A stretch of DNA of 64,000 bases from Chryseobacterium scophthalmum (GCF_900143185.1 NZ_FSRQ01000001.1:1922001-1986000), one strand, 5' to 3'. Shown: positions 43,449 through 51,718, counted from the stretch's first letter. Made by a program: numbers and translations. Notes: generated by a model not told the origin, from the letters alone.

Positions 43449-45494
43449 ATGAAAAAACAATTGACCTATATAGCCGTAGCATTTTTATTCTCAGGAATGC
43501 TTTCTGCACAAAAAATTGATATTAACGCAATGCCGAAACCAGGACCAACTCCTGAGATTAACATTGCAAAACCAAAAACTTTTCAGCTTAAAAACGGGAT
43601 GACCGTAATGGTGGTTGAAAACAACAAATTGCCAAGAGTAAACGTAAGTCTTTCTATGGACAGACAGCCTTATTTTGAAGGCGATGTAACCGGAGTAAGC
43701 GAAATCATGGCAGATCAGCTTGGTAACGGAACTACTACTTTAAGCAAGGATGCATTCAACAAAAAAGTAGACTTTTTAGGAGCTAACTTAAACTTCTCTA
43801 CTGGAGGAGCTTCTTCAAACTCTCTTTCAAAATATTTCCCTGAAGTTTTAGGTTTAATGGCTGATGCAATCATCAATCCTAAATTTTCTGCTGACGAAAT
43901 TCAGAAATCTAAAGACAGAGCTGTTGAAGGTCTAAAATCTTCAGAGAAGAGTGCAGATGCAATCGCTTCAAGGGTTTCTAACGCATTAGCTTACGGAAAA
44001 AACACTTCAAGAGGTGAATTTGAAACAGAACAGTCTATCAACAAAATTCAGTTAGCTGACGTTCAGAATGTGTATAAAAAATATTACGCTCCAGACAATG
44101 CTTATTTGGTAATTGTTGGTGATGTAAAATTTGATAAAGTAAAACCAATGGTTGAAAAAGCTTTCAACAATTGGAAAAAAGCTGATACAAAATTCCCAGC
44201 TTTAGAGCCTGCTTCAAATGTAGCTAAAACTGAAATCAATGTAGTAGATGTTCCTTCTGCAGTACAATCTGTAGTTTCTGTAGGAAACCTGAACACATTG
44301 AAAATGAAAGATCCAAATTACTTCCCTGCAACAATTGCCAACTACATTCTTGGTGGTGGTGGAGAAGCTAGACTTTTCATGAATCTTCGTGAGAAAAACG
44401 GATTCACTTATGGAGCTTATTCAGATATGAGCGCAAGCAAATATTCTCCTTCTTTCTCTGCTGAAGCTAGTGTAAGAAACGAGGTTACTGATAAAGCAGT
44501 AAAAGAATTCATGAACGAAATCAACGGAATTTCTACTGTAAAAGCTGACGAACTTGCCAATGCTAAAGCTAAATTGAAAGGAAGTTTCATCATGGCATTA
44601 GAGCAGCCTGCAACAATTGCAAGATTTGCAGTTAACCAAAAAGTTCAGGATCTTCCGGCTGATTTTTACACTAACTATTTAAAATCTATTGATAAAGTAA
44701 CTGCAGCTGACGTTTCTAACGCAGTAAAAGCAACTATTTTACCAAACCAAAGCAGAATTTTCATCGCTGGTAAAGCTTCTGAAATTTCTGAAGGATTAGA
44801 AAAATTAGGTTACCCTGTAAAATACTATGATGCATATGCAAATCCTGTTGCTAAACCAACAGCACAGAAAGTTGATGCAAGCGTAACTGTAGCTTCTGTT
44901 GTTGATAAGTACATTAATGCAATTGGCGGAAAAGCTAATTTGTCAAAAGTGTCTTCATATACAACGAATGCATCAATGTCTATGCAAGGACAAAACCTTG
45001 ATTTCAAAATTGTTAAAGCTCAAGGTGGAAAAGAACTTCAAACAGTTTCTGCTGGTGGAATGACAGTTCAAAAACAAGTTTTTGATGGAAAAACAGGTTA
45101 TTCTGAGCAAATGGGACAAAAAGTTCAGATGACTAAAGAAGAAATCGCTGACAACTTAAAAAATACTGAGCTTTTCGAAGAACTAGGTTTTGCTAAATCT
45201 GCAGATTACAAATTGACAGGAATTGAAAAAATTAACGGTGAAGATTCTTATGCAATCAAAGCTGGTGATAAAGCTTATTACTATAGCGTAAAAACTGGTC
45301 TTAAAACAGGTGAAACTGAAACTGTAAAAGCACAAGGACAAACGTTCACAGTTCCTACTACTTTTGCTGATTACAAAGATGTCGCTGGTGTAAAAATGCC
45401 TTATACAATCACAGTTAATCAAATGGGTATGGATATGGTGATGAAAGTAAAATCATACGAATTAAACCAGGCTAAAGATTCTGACTTCAAATAA
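43449..45494 (+). CDS. M16 family non-catalytic subunit fused to a LolA-like domain
   Basis: A protein of 681 residues with a signal peptide (GMLSAQ). Residues ~35-450 are two M16 domains, but where H-x-x-E-H should be there is VSEIMADQLGNGT, so the zinc site is missing. The R/Y pair typical of non-catalytic partners is visible (LFMNLREKNGFTYGAY near 310). From about residue 475 an extra ~205-residue domain follows (VDKYINAIGGKANLSKVSS onward), beta-rich and similar to LolA/outer-membrane lipoprotein-sorting domains. It presumably pairs with the catalytic M16 protein encoded 54 nt upstream. A terminator follows. Confidence 0.87.
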   Translation: MKKQLTYIAVAFLFSGMLSAQKIDINAMPKPGPTPEINIAKPKTFQLKNGMTVMVVENNKLPRVNVSLSMDRQPYFEGDVTGVSEIMADQLGNGTTTLSKDAFNKKVDFLGANLNFSTGGASSNSLSKYFPEVLGLMADAIINPKFSADEIQKSKDRAVEGLKSSEKSADAIASRVSNALAYGKNTSRGEFETEQSINKIQLADVQNVYKKYYAPDNAYLVIVGDVKFDKVKPMVEKAFNNWKKADTKFPALEPASNVAKTEINVVDVPSAVQSVVSVGNLNTLKMKDPNYFPATIANYILGGGGEARLFMNLREKNGFTYGAYSDMSASKYSPSFSAEASVRNEVTDKAVKEFMNEINGISTVKADELANAKAKLKGSFIMALEQPATIARFAVNQKVQDLPADFYTNYLKSIDKVTAADVSNAVKATILPNQSRIFIAGKASEISEGLEKLGYPVKYYDAYANPVAKPTAQKVDASVTVASVVDKYINAIGGKANLSKVSSYTTNASMSMQGQNLDFKIVKAQGGKELQTVSAGGMTVQKQVFDGKTGYSEQMGQKVQMTKEEIADNLKNTELFEELGFAKSADYKLTGIEKINGEDSYAIKAGDKAYYYSVKTGLKTGETETVKAQGQTFTVPTTFADYKDVAGVKMPYTITVNQMGMDMVMKVKSYELNQAKDSDFK

Positions 45495-45513
45495 GAATTA
45501 ATATATTTTTAAT

Positions 45514-45547
45514 GAAAACGGTAGCAATTGCTGCCGTTTTCTATTTT
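45514..45547 (+). terminator. Terminator of the M16 operon
   Basis: GAAAACGGTAGCAA and TTGCTGCCGTTTTC arms with one G-T pair, then CTATTTTT. Confidence 0.8.
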
Positions 45548-45563
45548 TAGCTTAAATCTTATT

Positions 45564-45593
45564 TTGTGGTTCGGTAAAAAAACATTAAATTTG
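45564..45593 (+). promoter_or_regulatory. Promoter of secG
   Basis: TTG at 45564-45566 (within TTTTG), 19-nt spacer and TAAATTTG at 45586-45593, 25 nt before the ATG. A full consensus match. Confidence 0.75.
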
Positions 45594-45618
45594 CCCATTC
45601 AAAAAGATATTAAAATTA

Positions 45619-45963
45619 ATGGATACTATATTTACACTATTAATGATTCTTATTATGATTGCCAGCGTTTTATTGGTAATCGTTGTTATGGCTCAAAACC
45701 CAAAAGGTGGCGGTCTTTCTAGTACATTCGGAGGAGCATCTTCTGCACAGTTTGGAGTACAAAGAACTAATGATTTTATGGAAAAATCAACCTGGACTTT
45801 AGGAGCAGTAATCATCGTTCTTATTTTGATAAGCGTTGTTGTGACTGGTAAACCTAAGCAAGCAGCACCGGTAATTCCTCAAGCTCCAACTAAAGAAGCT
45901 CCTGCAGGAAAAGCTCCAGCTTCTCAGTCTTCGGCTCCGGTAAGTGTTCCGGCAAATAAATAA
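45619..45963 (+). CDS. secG: Preprotein translocase subunit SecG
   Basis: A protein of 114 residues with two transmembrane helices (about residues 3-24 and 54-75) and the SecG loop between them: VVMAQNPKGGGLSSTFGG, then GVQRTNDFMEKSTW. SecG joins SecYE in the inner membrane and aids SecA-driven protein export. The C-terminal ~35 residues are an Ala/Pro/Lys-rich tail (QAPTKEAPAGKAPASQ), longer than in E. coli and likely disordered. It is monocistronic with a complete promoter and a terminator. Confidence 0.93.
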   Translation: MDTIFTLLMILIMIASVLLVIVVMAQNPKGGGLSSTFGGASSAQFGVQRTNDFMEKSTWTLGAVIIVLILISVVVTGKPKQAAPVIPQAPTKEAPAGKAPASQSSAPVSVPANK

Positions 45964-45989
45964 GAAATACTTTATTTAAGATAAAATGA

Positions 45990-46017
45990 AAGCAACTCGA
46001 TGGAGTTGCTTTTTTTA
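45990..46017. terminator. Terminator between secG and the glycosyltransferase gene
   Basis: AGCAACTC and GAGTTGCT arms with a 4-nt loop and a T-run on the plus strand. It overlaps the stop codon of the minus-strand gene. Confidence 0.75.
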
Positions 46018-46854
46018 TTTGAGTTTAATCTTTTCTATTTTATGCCTTAGCTTCAAACCTGCTTTCATAAATGAATATTGTAAGGGCTTACTTTCTCTGT
46101 AATACTTATCAATAAAAATCTGCATCGCTCCGTAAAATCTTTCGAGGTACACCTCATCTTTCACCGTACTTTCGCCTTTATGATGAAGAATAGAAGCCTT
46201 TCCGTAATAGTAATTTTGATAACCGTTATTCAGCAACGTGTAGCACAAATCGATATCTTCGCCGTACATAAAATAGCTTTCGTCTAAACCTCCAACTTTT
46301 TCGTAGACACTCTTTTTAACCAAGAAAAATGCTCCGGTAATCACTTCCACTTCTGCGACTCCATATTCATCTACATCATTTCGGTAATATGATTTTGAGT
46401 TTTTCTTTTTAAAATTGGTAAATAATTTTTCGAAAGAATTGATCATATCAGGGACCGAACGTTTACTTTCCGGAAGAAAATTCCCATTAGCATCGTGCAT
46501 TCTTACCCCCAGACAACCAAAATTATTTTTAGAATCAGCAAAATCTAAAATTTCATTTAAATAAAATCCTTCCAATTCTGTGTCCGGATTTAAAATCAAA
46601 AGATATTCTCCAGTCGCTGTTTCTATTGCGTTGTTATTAGCTTTAGCAAAACCTCCATTTATTTCAGAAGCAATAAAATTTACTTTTGGAAATTCTGGTA
46701 TAAGATCACCCCACGAACTGTCTGTAGATTTGTTATCGATCACAATAACTTCATAATCGACTCCATTACTATATTTTTCAATAGAAATCAAACAGTTTCT
46801 CAAAAGCTGAGTCACGTTGTAATTAACGATAACGATTGAAAGTTTTTTACTCAT
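46015..46854 (-). CDS. Family 2 glycosyltransferase
   Basis: A protein of 279 residues with the GT-A fold of GT2. Nucleotide-sugar motif IVIVNYNVTQLLRNCL at the start, VIDNKSTDSS near residue 40, the DxD-type LILNPDTELE near 90 and the acceptor-side FFLVKKSVYEKVGGLDESYFM followed by YGEDIDL near 190. It resembles rhamnosyltransferases (WbbL type) that build cell-surface glycans, from an NDP-sugar. It follows recR with only 2 nt between, so the two are co-transcribed. The acceptor is unknown. Confidence 0.9.
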   Translation of the reverse strand: MSKKLSIVIVNYNVTQLLRNCLISIEKYSNGVDYEVIVIDNKSTDSSWGDLIPEFPKVNFIASEINGGFAKANNNAIETATGEYLLILNPDTELEGFYLNEILDFADSKNNFGCLGVRMHDANGNFLPESKRSVPDMINSFEKLFTNFKKKNSKSYYRNDVDEYGVAEVEVITGAFFLVKKSVYEKVGGLDESYFMYGEDIDLCYTLLNNGYQNYYYGKASILHHKGESTVKDEVYLERFYGAMQIFIDKYYRESKPLQYSFMKAGLKLRHKIEKIKLK

Positions 46855-46856
46855 TT

Positions 46857-47468
46857 TTAATCCTTTTCGTTGTATGGAAGTCTGTTGGTAATCGATCTGC
46901 CTAAAGAAATTTCGTCTGCATATTCCAGTTCATCGCCTACTGAAATTCCTCTTGCAATAGTTGAAAACTGAACACCCGAATTTTTGAATTTTTTGTAAAT
47001 ATAATAAGCCGTAGTATCACCTTCCATAGTTGCACTTAGAGCAAAGATAAATTCTTTTGCCAAGCCTTGCTGTAGCTTCTTTTCAATACTTGGAATATTC
47101 AGTTGATGAGGTCCCACTCCTTCCATTGGAGAAATTTTCCCACCCAAAATAAGATATTTTCCTCGATATTTTCCGGTATTTTCAATGGCGATAACATCTC
47201 TTACATCTTCCACAATACAAATCAGCTCATTGCTACGTTTGTCGTTGCTGCAGATTTCACAAATATCAAAATCTGAAAAATTGTGACATTCTTTGCAGTA
47301 TTTAATTTCATTCACCAGATTGATGATTGAAGTTCCCAAACTTGTCGCTCTGGAATTAGGCTGTTTAAGTAAATGAAGTGCAAGACGCAAAGCGGTTTTC
47401 TTACCGATACCCGGAAGTCCAGAAATCTCTTCAACTGCTTTTGCCAATACTTTACTTGGGTAATCCAT
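46857..47468 (-). CDS. recR: Recombination mediator RecR
   Basis: A protein of 203 residues with the complete RecR architecture. Helix-hairpin-helix [19 protein letters not shown] near residue 14, the four-Cys zinc site [16 protein letters not shown] near 57-72, and the Toprim domain beginning [17 protein letters not shown] near 82. RecR works with RecO (and RecF) to load RecA on SSB-coated DNA. The start ATG at 47468 lies 4 nt after a -7 element, so the mRNA is probably leaderless. The glycosyltransferase gene follows in the same transcript. Confidence 0.95.
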   Translation of the reverse strand: MDYPSKVLAKAVEEISGLPGIGKKTALRLALHLLKQPNSRATSLGTSIINLVNEIKYCKECHNFSDFDICEICSNDKRSNELICIVEDVRDVIAIENTGKYRGKYLILGGKISPMEGVGPHQLNIPSIEKKLQQGLAKEFIFALSATMEGDTTAYYIYKKFKNSGVQFSTIARGISVGDELEYADEISLGRSITNRLPYNEKD

Positions 47469-47472
47469 AGCA

Positions 47473-47480
47473 CAAAAATA
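47473..47480 (-). promoter_or_regulatory. Promoter -7 element directly before recR (leaderless)
   Basis: Minus-strand TATTTTTG ends 4 nt before the recR ATG. Confidence 0.5.
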
Positions 47481-47596
47481 AGAATTATAGTTGTAAAATA
47501 TGATTAGTCAATGCGTATTTACACGATAACTTTGAAGAGCAAAATTTCAATAGCAATCTCGCCTTGTAGAATTATTCATAAATCTGAAAAAACCAC

Positions 47597-47604
47597 TATC
47601 TTTG
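47597..47604 (+). promoter_or_regulatory. Promoter -7 element of the LURP-one-like gene
   Basis: TATCTTTG, 31 nt before the ATG at 47636. Confidence 0.45.
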
Positions 47605-47635
47605 ATCATCAAAATATTAAACAGAAATAAACTAA

Positions 47636-48238
47636 ATGGTACTCAACAACCTTAATTATCCGCTGGATTTTAAATTTAAAATCACAACTTTGGCCAGCGA
47701 TTTCAACATTACAGACAGGCAAGGAAATTACGTAGCTTATGTTCGTCAGAAAATGTTTAAACTAAAAGAAGACGTTATCGTTTTCAATGACGAAAGCAAA
47801 ACTAAAGAACTTTTCAGAATTCAGGCTAATCAGTGGATTGATTTTAATGCATCTTACTCTATTAAAGATACCATTGGAAAAAATTTCGGTAGACTTGCAA
47901 GAAAAGGAATGCGTTCTATTTGGAAATCATCTTACAATGTTTTAGACGAAGCTGATCAACAAAAATTTACCATTACAGAAGATAATGCGTGGGTGAAATT
48001 TTTCGACGGAATGGTTGGTGAAATCCCAATTATTGGAATGTTTACCGGATATTTCCTTAACCCGTCTTACACCGTAAAAGGAATGGATGGAAAAGAATAT
48101 TTTAAGCTAAAGAAAATGCCTTCGATGTTCGGAAGAAGATTCCAGCTTGACAGACTCATTGATATTGATGACGAAGATGAAAGTTTAGTCGTTTTATCTT
48201 TATTGATGATGGTTCTACTTGAAAGAGCAAGAGGATAA
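47636..48238 (+). CDS. LURP-one/scramblase-like (Tubby-fold) protein
   Basis: A protein of 200 residues with the pattern of LURP-one-related proteins: successive beta-hairpins with FNITDRQGNYVAYVRQK, VIVFNDESKTKELFRIQA, NVLDEADQQKFTI and YTVKGMDGKEYFKLKKMP. A short hydrophobic helix occurs near residue 135 (IIGMFTGYFL) and another at the C-terminus (VVLSLLMMVLLE). Relatives are annotated as phospholipid scramblase-related, but no bacterial function is established. It is likely membrane-associated and monocistronic. Confidence 0.72.
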   Translation: MVLNNLNYPLDFKFKITTLASDFNITDRQGNYVAYVRQKMFKLKEDVIVFNDESKTKELFRIQANQWIDFNASYSIKDTIGKNFGRLARKGMRSIWKSSYNVLDEADQQKFTITEDNAWVKFFDGMVGEIPIIGMFTGYFLNPSYTVKGMDGKEYFKLKKMPSMFGRRFQLDRLIDIDDEDESLVVLSLLMMVLLERARG

Positions 48239-48284
48239 TTAGCTTTTGGCAATTCATTTGTAGTAATATTAAAATTATTCACTT

Positions 48285-48767
48285 CTGAAAACATTTATAA
48301 CCTTATTCGGAGCATTGATCATCATTTCTTGTCAAAAAGAAAATGTTATGTTTAATAAAAATATTTTACTTAATATAAATCATGTTAATAAATTAGAAAT
48401 ATTAAGCAGAGACGATAAGTGTGGAGAATGGGGTGGGGACGAAAAACAATTAATAATTTATCGAGATGATTTTAAAAGCCCCTTACTTGCAGATTATTCA
48501 GAAAAAACGGGAAATTGTGATAATATACATGAATCAAAAATTACAAAATCTATTAAGCGTATAAAAATTGCTGATGAAGAAAGTAATTTAATTAGCAAAA
48601 TCATTTATGAGCTTGCTGAAAACAAGATAAACAGAGAACCTATACCCTCTCACAGCGGAATATTTAATCATATAATTCTTAGTGATTCTTCATTTATAAT
48701 TAATGATTTTCCATCAGTTGAGTTGAAAAATTTTAAAAATTTAATTGATAAAATAGAACCAAAATAA
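48285..48767 (+). CDS. Small lipoprotein with CTG in place of the start codon
   Basis: The conceptual protein has 160 residues. Read in frame, the region before 48315 gives KTFITLFGALIIISC, a complete lipoprotein signal peptide with the lipobox Cys at residue 16, followed by QKEN. The codon where ATG is expected is CTG (48285-48287); a stop lies 15 nt further upstream and no ATG or GTG is available before the lipobox. So either CTG or the internal TTG at 48315 is used, or the start codon was lost. The rest (DDKCGEWGGDEKQLIIYRDD; SHSGIFNHIILSDSSFIIND) is not recognised. It is followed by another lipoprotein gene. Confidence 0.5.
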   Translation: MKTFITLFGALIIISCQKENVMFNKNILLNINHVNKLEILSRDDKCGEWGGDEKQLIIYRDDFKSPLLADYSEKTGNCDNIHESKITKSIKRIKIADEESNLISKIIYELAENKINREPIPSHSGIFNHIILSDSSFIINDFPSVELKNFKNLIDKIEPK

Positions 48768-48815
48768 CTCTATTAAAGCTCAATTAAAATTTTGCTTAAC
48801 CATAAATTTAAAAAA

Positions 48816-49307
48816 ATGAAATATTTTATCATTCTCTTTTCAGCCTTAACTTTGGTTGCCTGTAAAAAGGAAAAAGAAACCGTTCCAGATTCAAAACCAA
48901 CAGACTCTCTGAATATTGTTCAGGATTCTGCGAAAACAGATTCTGCACCTGAGAAAGTTTTAGTTGATGTATTTCCTTTCCCTAAAGAAATCAAAGAATG
49001 CTCTTGCTATTTTGCAAAAAACAAAGCAGATTTTGAAAATGAACAATACATTTATGCTGATGATGCTGGAAAAACGGCTTATATGAAACTCGACGGAAAA
49101 AGAATTGCTATGAATTTGATTTCTTCAAGCGATATGGAAGCTGGCGAAGACCTAACTAAAGAAATTGAAAATGAGAATTATAAAATCTCTGTAAAAGGTA
49201 AAAAAATAAAACACGAAGAAGCTTTGCTTTTTGAAGGTACTTTAACTATTGAAAAACCAGACGGAAGCAAAACCACCATTCCTATTTATGGTGAATGTGG
49301 ATGTTAA
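48816..49307 (+). CDS. Lipoprotein of unknown function
   Basis: A protein of 163 residues from the ATG at 48816. Signal peptide with lipobox LTLVAC (Cys16), then a Lys/Glu/Ser/Asp-rich linker to about residue 50. The globular part contains CSCYFAKNKADFENEQYIY, KTAYMKLDGKRIAMNL and a C-terminal GECGC. The paired cysteines may form disulfides or bind metal. I do not recognise the family. A tandem heptamer repeat starts 2 nt after its stop codon. Confidence 0.7.
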   Translation: MKYFIILFSALTLVACKKEKETVPDSKPTDSLNIVQDSAKTDSAPEKVLVDVFPFPKEIKECSCYFAKNKADFENEQYIYADDAGKTAYMKLDGKRIAMNLISSSDMEAGEDLTKEIENENYKISVKGKKIKHEEALLFEGTLTIEKPDGSKTTIPIYGECGC

Positions 49308-49308
49308 A

Positions 49309-49376
49309 AGCAATTAGCAATTAGCAATTAGCAATTAGCAATTAGCAATTAGCAATTAGCAATTAGCAATTAGCAA
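49309..49376. repeat. Tandem heptamer repeat (AGCAATT)n
   Basis: Nine perfect copies of AGCAATT plus AGCAA, 68 nt in total, starting 2 nt after a stop codon and ending just before a terminator. No mismatches are seen. Confidence 0.95.
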
Positions 49377-49381
49377 AAATA

Positions 49382-49413
49382 TTGCTCCTGAATTTCGGGA
49401 GCATTTTTTATTT
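49382..49413 (+). terminator. Terminator after the heptamer repeat
   Basis: TGCTCC and GGAGCA arms (with an inner TG/CG extension), then TTTTTTATTT. Confidence 0.8.
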
Positions 49414-49415
49414 CG

Positions 49416-49423
49416 TAATTTTG
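49416..49423 (+). promoter_or_regulatory. Promoter -7 element of pepD
   Basis: TAATTTTG, 16 nt before the ATG at 49440. Confidence 0.55.
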
Positions 49424-49439
49424 ATAAAAATAAATTTTT

Positions 49440-50885
49440 ATGGAACTATCCAATATAGAACCGCAGATTATCTGGAAGAATTTCTCCAAATTAAATGCAG
49501 TTCCGAGACCGTCAAAAAAAGAAGAAAAAGTAATTGCTTTCATCAAAGAATTTGGTGAAAATTTAGGACTGGAAACTACAGTAGATGAAGTAGGAAATGT
49601 GATCATTAAAAAACCGGCTACTCCGGGAATGGAAAACCGTAAATCGATTGTTATGCAGTCGCATTTGGATATGGTTTGCCAGAAAAACAACGATGTAAAT
49701 TTCGATTTTGAAACTCAAGGAATCCAGATGGAAGTTGACGGAGACTGGGTAAAAGCAAAAGGTACAACTTTAGGTGCAGATAACGGTTTAGGAGTTGCCA
49801 CTATTATGTCGATTCTTGAAAGTTCAGACATTCCACATCCTGATTTGGAGGCTCTTTTCACGATTGATGAAGAAACAGGAATGACCGGAGCTTTAGGTTT
49901 AAAACCTGGACAATTAACCGGACAAATTCTTTTAAATTTAGACACAGAAGAAGATGACGAGATTGACATCGGATGTGCAGGTGGAATTGATGTTACCGTA
50001 ACCCAAAACTATGCAACAGAAGTATCTAACGGACAAATCGTAAGAATTGAAGTAAAAGGTTTACAAGGTGGTCATTCAGGAATGGATATCCACAAAGGTT
50101 TTGGAAATGCCAATATCATCATGGGCAGAATTCTTTACAAAGCTTTGGAAAATCAAAACGTTCAGTTGATTTCAATTGATGGTGGAAGTTTGAGAAATGC
50201 AATTCCAAGAGAATCTGTGGCGTTAATTTCTGTGAGAAATGCCGGTGAGTTTATTGAAAATGTAACCAACGGAATTAAAAAAGAAATCTTAGAAGAGTTT
50301 GCTTCTGTTGAAGCTCATCTTCAAATTAATATTGAAAACTCTACAAGCTCAGAAAAAGTGCTTTCTGTAGAAGATTCAAAGAAAATTATTTTGGTTTTAA
50401 AATCTCTTCACAACGGAGTTTACAGAATGAGCCCGGATGTACAGGATCTGGTAGAATCATCAAACAACGTGGCAAGAGTAGAATTAAAAGAAGGTGGTCT
50501 GAAAATTTTAAACCTTTCAAGATCATCTGTTGATTCGTCTAAAGATTCGGTAGCTGAACAATTAAAATCGGTATCAGAATTGGCAGGAATGAATGTAGAA
50601 TTCAGCGGATCTTACCCAGGATGGAAACCAAAACCAGGTTCTGAAATAGTACAAGTTTTAGAAAAAATCTACACAGAGAAATTTGCAGAAAAACCTCACG
50701 TTGTAGCTTGTCATGCAGGTTTAGAGTGTGGAATTATCGGTGCTAATTACCCAGAAATGGAAATGGTAAGTTACGGACCAACCATCAGAGGAGCCCATTC
50801 TCCTGATGAGAAGGCAAATATTTCTTCAACACAGAAATTCTGGAGTTTCACGAAAGATATTTTAGCGAATATTCCATTGAAATAA
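49440..50885 (+). CDS. pepD: Aminoacyl-histidine dipeptidase PepD (cytosol nonspecific dipeptidase)
   Basis: A protein of 481 residues of the M20/M28 dizinc peptidase type. Metal-binding segments: VMQSHLDMVCQK near residue 78, TLGADNGLGVAT near 118 and IDEETGMTGALGL near 146, with the bridging Glu pair. VACHAGLECGIIG near 423 and SYGPTIRGAHSPDE near 446 supply the last ligands. It hydrolyses Xaa-His dipeptides and other dipeptides in the cytoplasm. No signal peptide is present. It is monocistronic with its own promoter and terminator. Confidence 0.93.
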   Translation: MELSNIEPQIIWKNFSKLNAVPRPSKKEEKVIAFIKEFGENLGLETTVDEVGNVIIKKPATPGMENRKSIVMQSHLDMVCQKNNDVNFDFETQGIQMEVDGDWVKAKGTTLGADNGLGVATIMSILESSDIPHPDLEALFTIDEETGMTGALGLKPGQLTGQILLNLDTEEDDEIDIGCAGGIDVTVTQNYATEVSNGQIVRIEVKGLQGGHSGMDIHKGFGNANIIMGRILYKALENQNVQLISIDGGSLRNAIPRESVALISVRNAGEFIENVTNGIKKEILEEFASVEAHLQINIENSTSSEKVLSVEDSKKIILVLKSLHNGVYRMSPDVQDLVESSNNVARVELKEGGLKILNLSRSSVDSSKDSVAEQLKSVSELAGMNVEFSGSYPGWKPKPGSEIVQVLEKIYTEKFAEKPHVVACHAGLECGIIGANYPEMEMVSYGPTIRGAHSPDEKANISSTQKFWSFTKDILANIPLK

Positions 50886-50904
50886 GAATGTAATTTTTAT
50901 ATTA

Positions 50905-50942
50905 AAAATATCCAAAGTCTTTTGATTTTGGATATTTTTTTT
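50905..50942 (+). terminator. Terminator of pepD
   Basis: AAAATATCCAAA and TTTGGATATTTT arms, followed by more T. Confidence 0.8.
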
Positions 50943-50948
50943 AATCGA

Positions 50949-51015
50949 TTTTGGCTAAAGCCAATCGATGAATTATCTTTTACAAGTGGGCTAAAGCCCA
51001 CCCCTATTGAATAAC
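50949..51015 (+). repeat. REP-like unit 1 upstream of the Y1 transposase gene
   Basis: Two hairpins in tandem: TTGGCTAAAGCCAA (50951-50964) and TGGGCTAAAGCCCA (50987-51000), then CCCTATTGAATAAC. Its tail is a 13-bp inverted match to unit 2 (51051-51063). Confidence 0.8.
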
Positions 51016-51050
51016 AAAAATACGTTCGAATCAAAAATTCACAATATGAT

Positions 51051-51118
51051 GTTATTCAATAGGAACGGGCTTTAGCCCGTTTGTGATAAAAAACATTCCT
51101 TTGGCTTTAGCCAAAACT
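51051..51118 (-). repeat. REP-like unit 2, inverted
   Basis: Same two-hairpin layout in reverse: ACGGGCTTTAGCCCGT (51065-51080) and TTGGCTTTAGCCAA (51101-51114). Units 1 and 2 together form a head-to-head pair (BIME-like). Confidence 0.8.
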
Positions 51119-51155
51119 TAAAAAAATAATTTCTAATTTTGAGAAAACAACACAA

Positions 51156-51581
51156 ATGTCTTATCTAAAAATTTATATCCACATTGTCTTTTCAACAAAA
51201 AATAGAATTCCATATTTTAGCACATTAGAACAGCATATTAAAGTTTGGAGACATATTAAAGAAAACGCAATAGAAAAACGAATTTTCATGGATGTAGTCA
51301 ATGGATATTCTGATCATTGTCATTACTTAATTTCTTTAAGCTCAAATCAAAACATTGAAAATATTGTTCAGTTAATAAAAGGTGAGTCTTCTTATTGGAT
51401 TAATAAAAATTGTTTGACGAAAGAAAAATTTGCATGGCAAGAAGAATATTTTGCCGTTTCTGTTTCAGAATCAATGGTTGAACAAGTTCGAAATTATATT
51501 AAAAACCAACATATTCATCATCGGAAGAAAACCTTTGAAGAAGAATATCAAGAGTTTAGAGAAAAATATAATTTTAATTAG
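51156..51581 (+). CDS. REP-associated tyrosine transposase-like (IS200/Y1) protein
   Basis: A protein of 141 residues of the Y1_Tnp fold. YLKIYIHIVFSTKNRIPYF opens the domain, the HUH metal motif is DHCHYLISL near residue 48, and the catalytic Tyr helix is VRNYIKNQHIHHRKK near 110. It can nick and rejoin single-stranded DNA hairpins. It is flanked by hairpin-pair repeats of one family: two inverted copies upstream and a degraded one directly after the stop. That arrangement is typical of RAYT genes and their REP/BIME repeats rather than of a normal IS. Coding capacity is intact. Confidence 0.87.
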   Translation: MSYLKIYIHIVFSTKNRIPYFSTLEQHIKVWRHIKENAIEKRIFMDVVNGYSDHCHYLISLSSNQNIENIVQLIKGESSYWINKNCLTKEKFAWQEEYFAVSVSESMVEQVRNYIKNQHIHHRKKTFEEEYQEFREKYNFN

Positions 51582-51646
51582 ATTTTGGCTAATGCCAATT
51601 TGAATTTGTTTTTATAGATGGGCCGAAACCCGCCTCTATTGAATTC
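51582..51646 (+). repeat. REP-like unit 3, degraded, after the Y1 transposase gene
   Basis: TTGGCTAATGCCAA (51585-51598), then GGGCCGAAACCC and CTCTATTGAATT, in the order of unit 1 and same orientation but with mismatches in the second hairpin. Confidence 0.7.
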
Positions 51647-51695
51647 TAAAAACATAATATAAAAGAACTTAAGAATCTCCACATTTAATTTTGCT

Positions 51696-51703
51696 TATTT
51701 TTG
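51696..51703 (+). promoter_or_regulatory. Promoter -7 element of the 51719 gene
   Basis: TATTTTTG, 15 nt before the ATG at 51719. It overlaps a TTG at 51701 that could extend the frame, and so argues for the ATG. Confidence 0.5.
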
Positions 51704-51718
51704 TTTAAACTCATTCCA

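Noticed and set aside
49309..49376. Tandem heptamers as a CRISPR or origin iteron set
   Set aside because: The units are directly adjacent and only 7 nt long, with no spacers and no replication initiator gene nearby.
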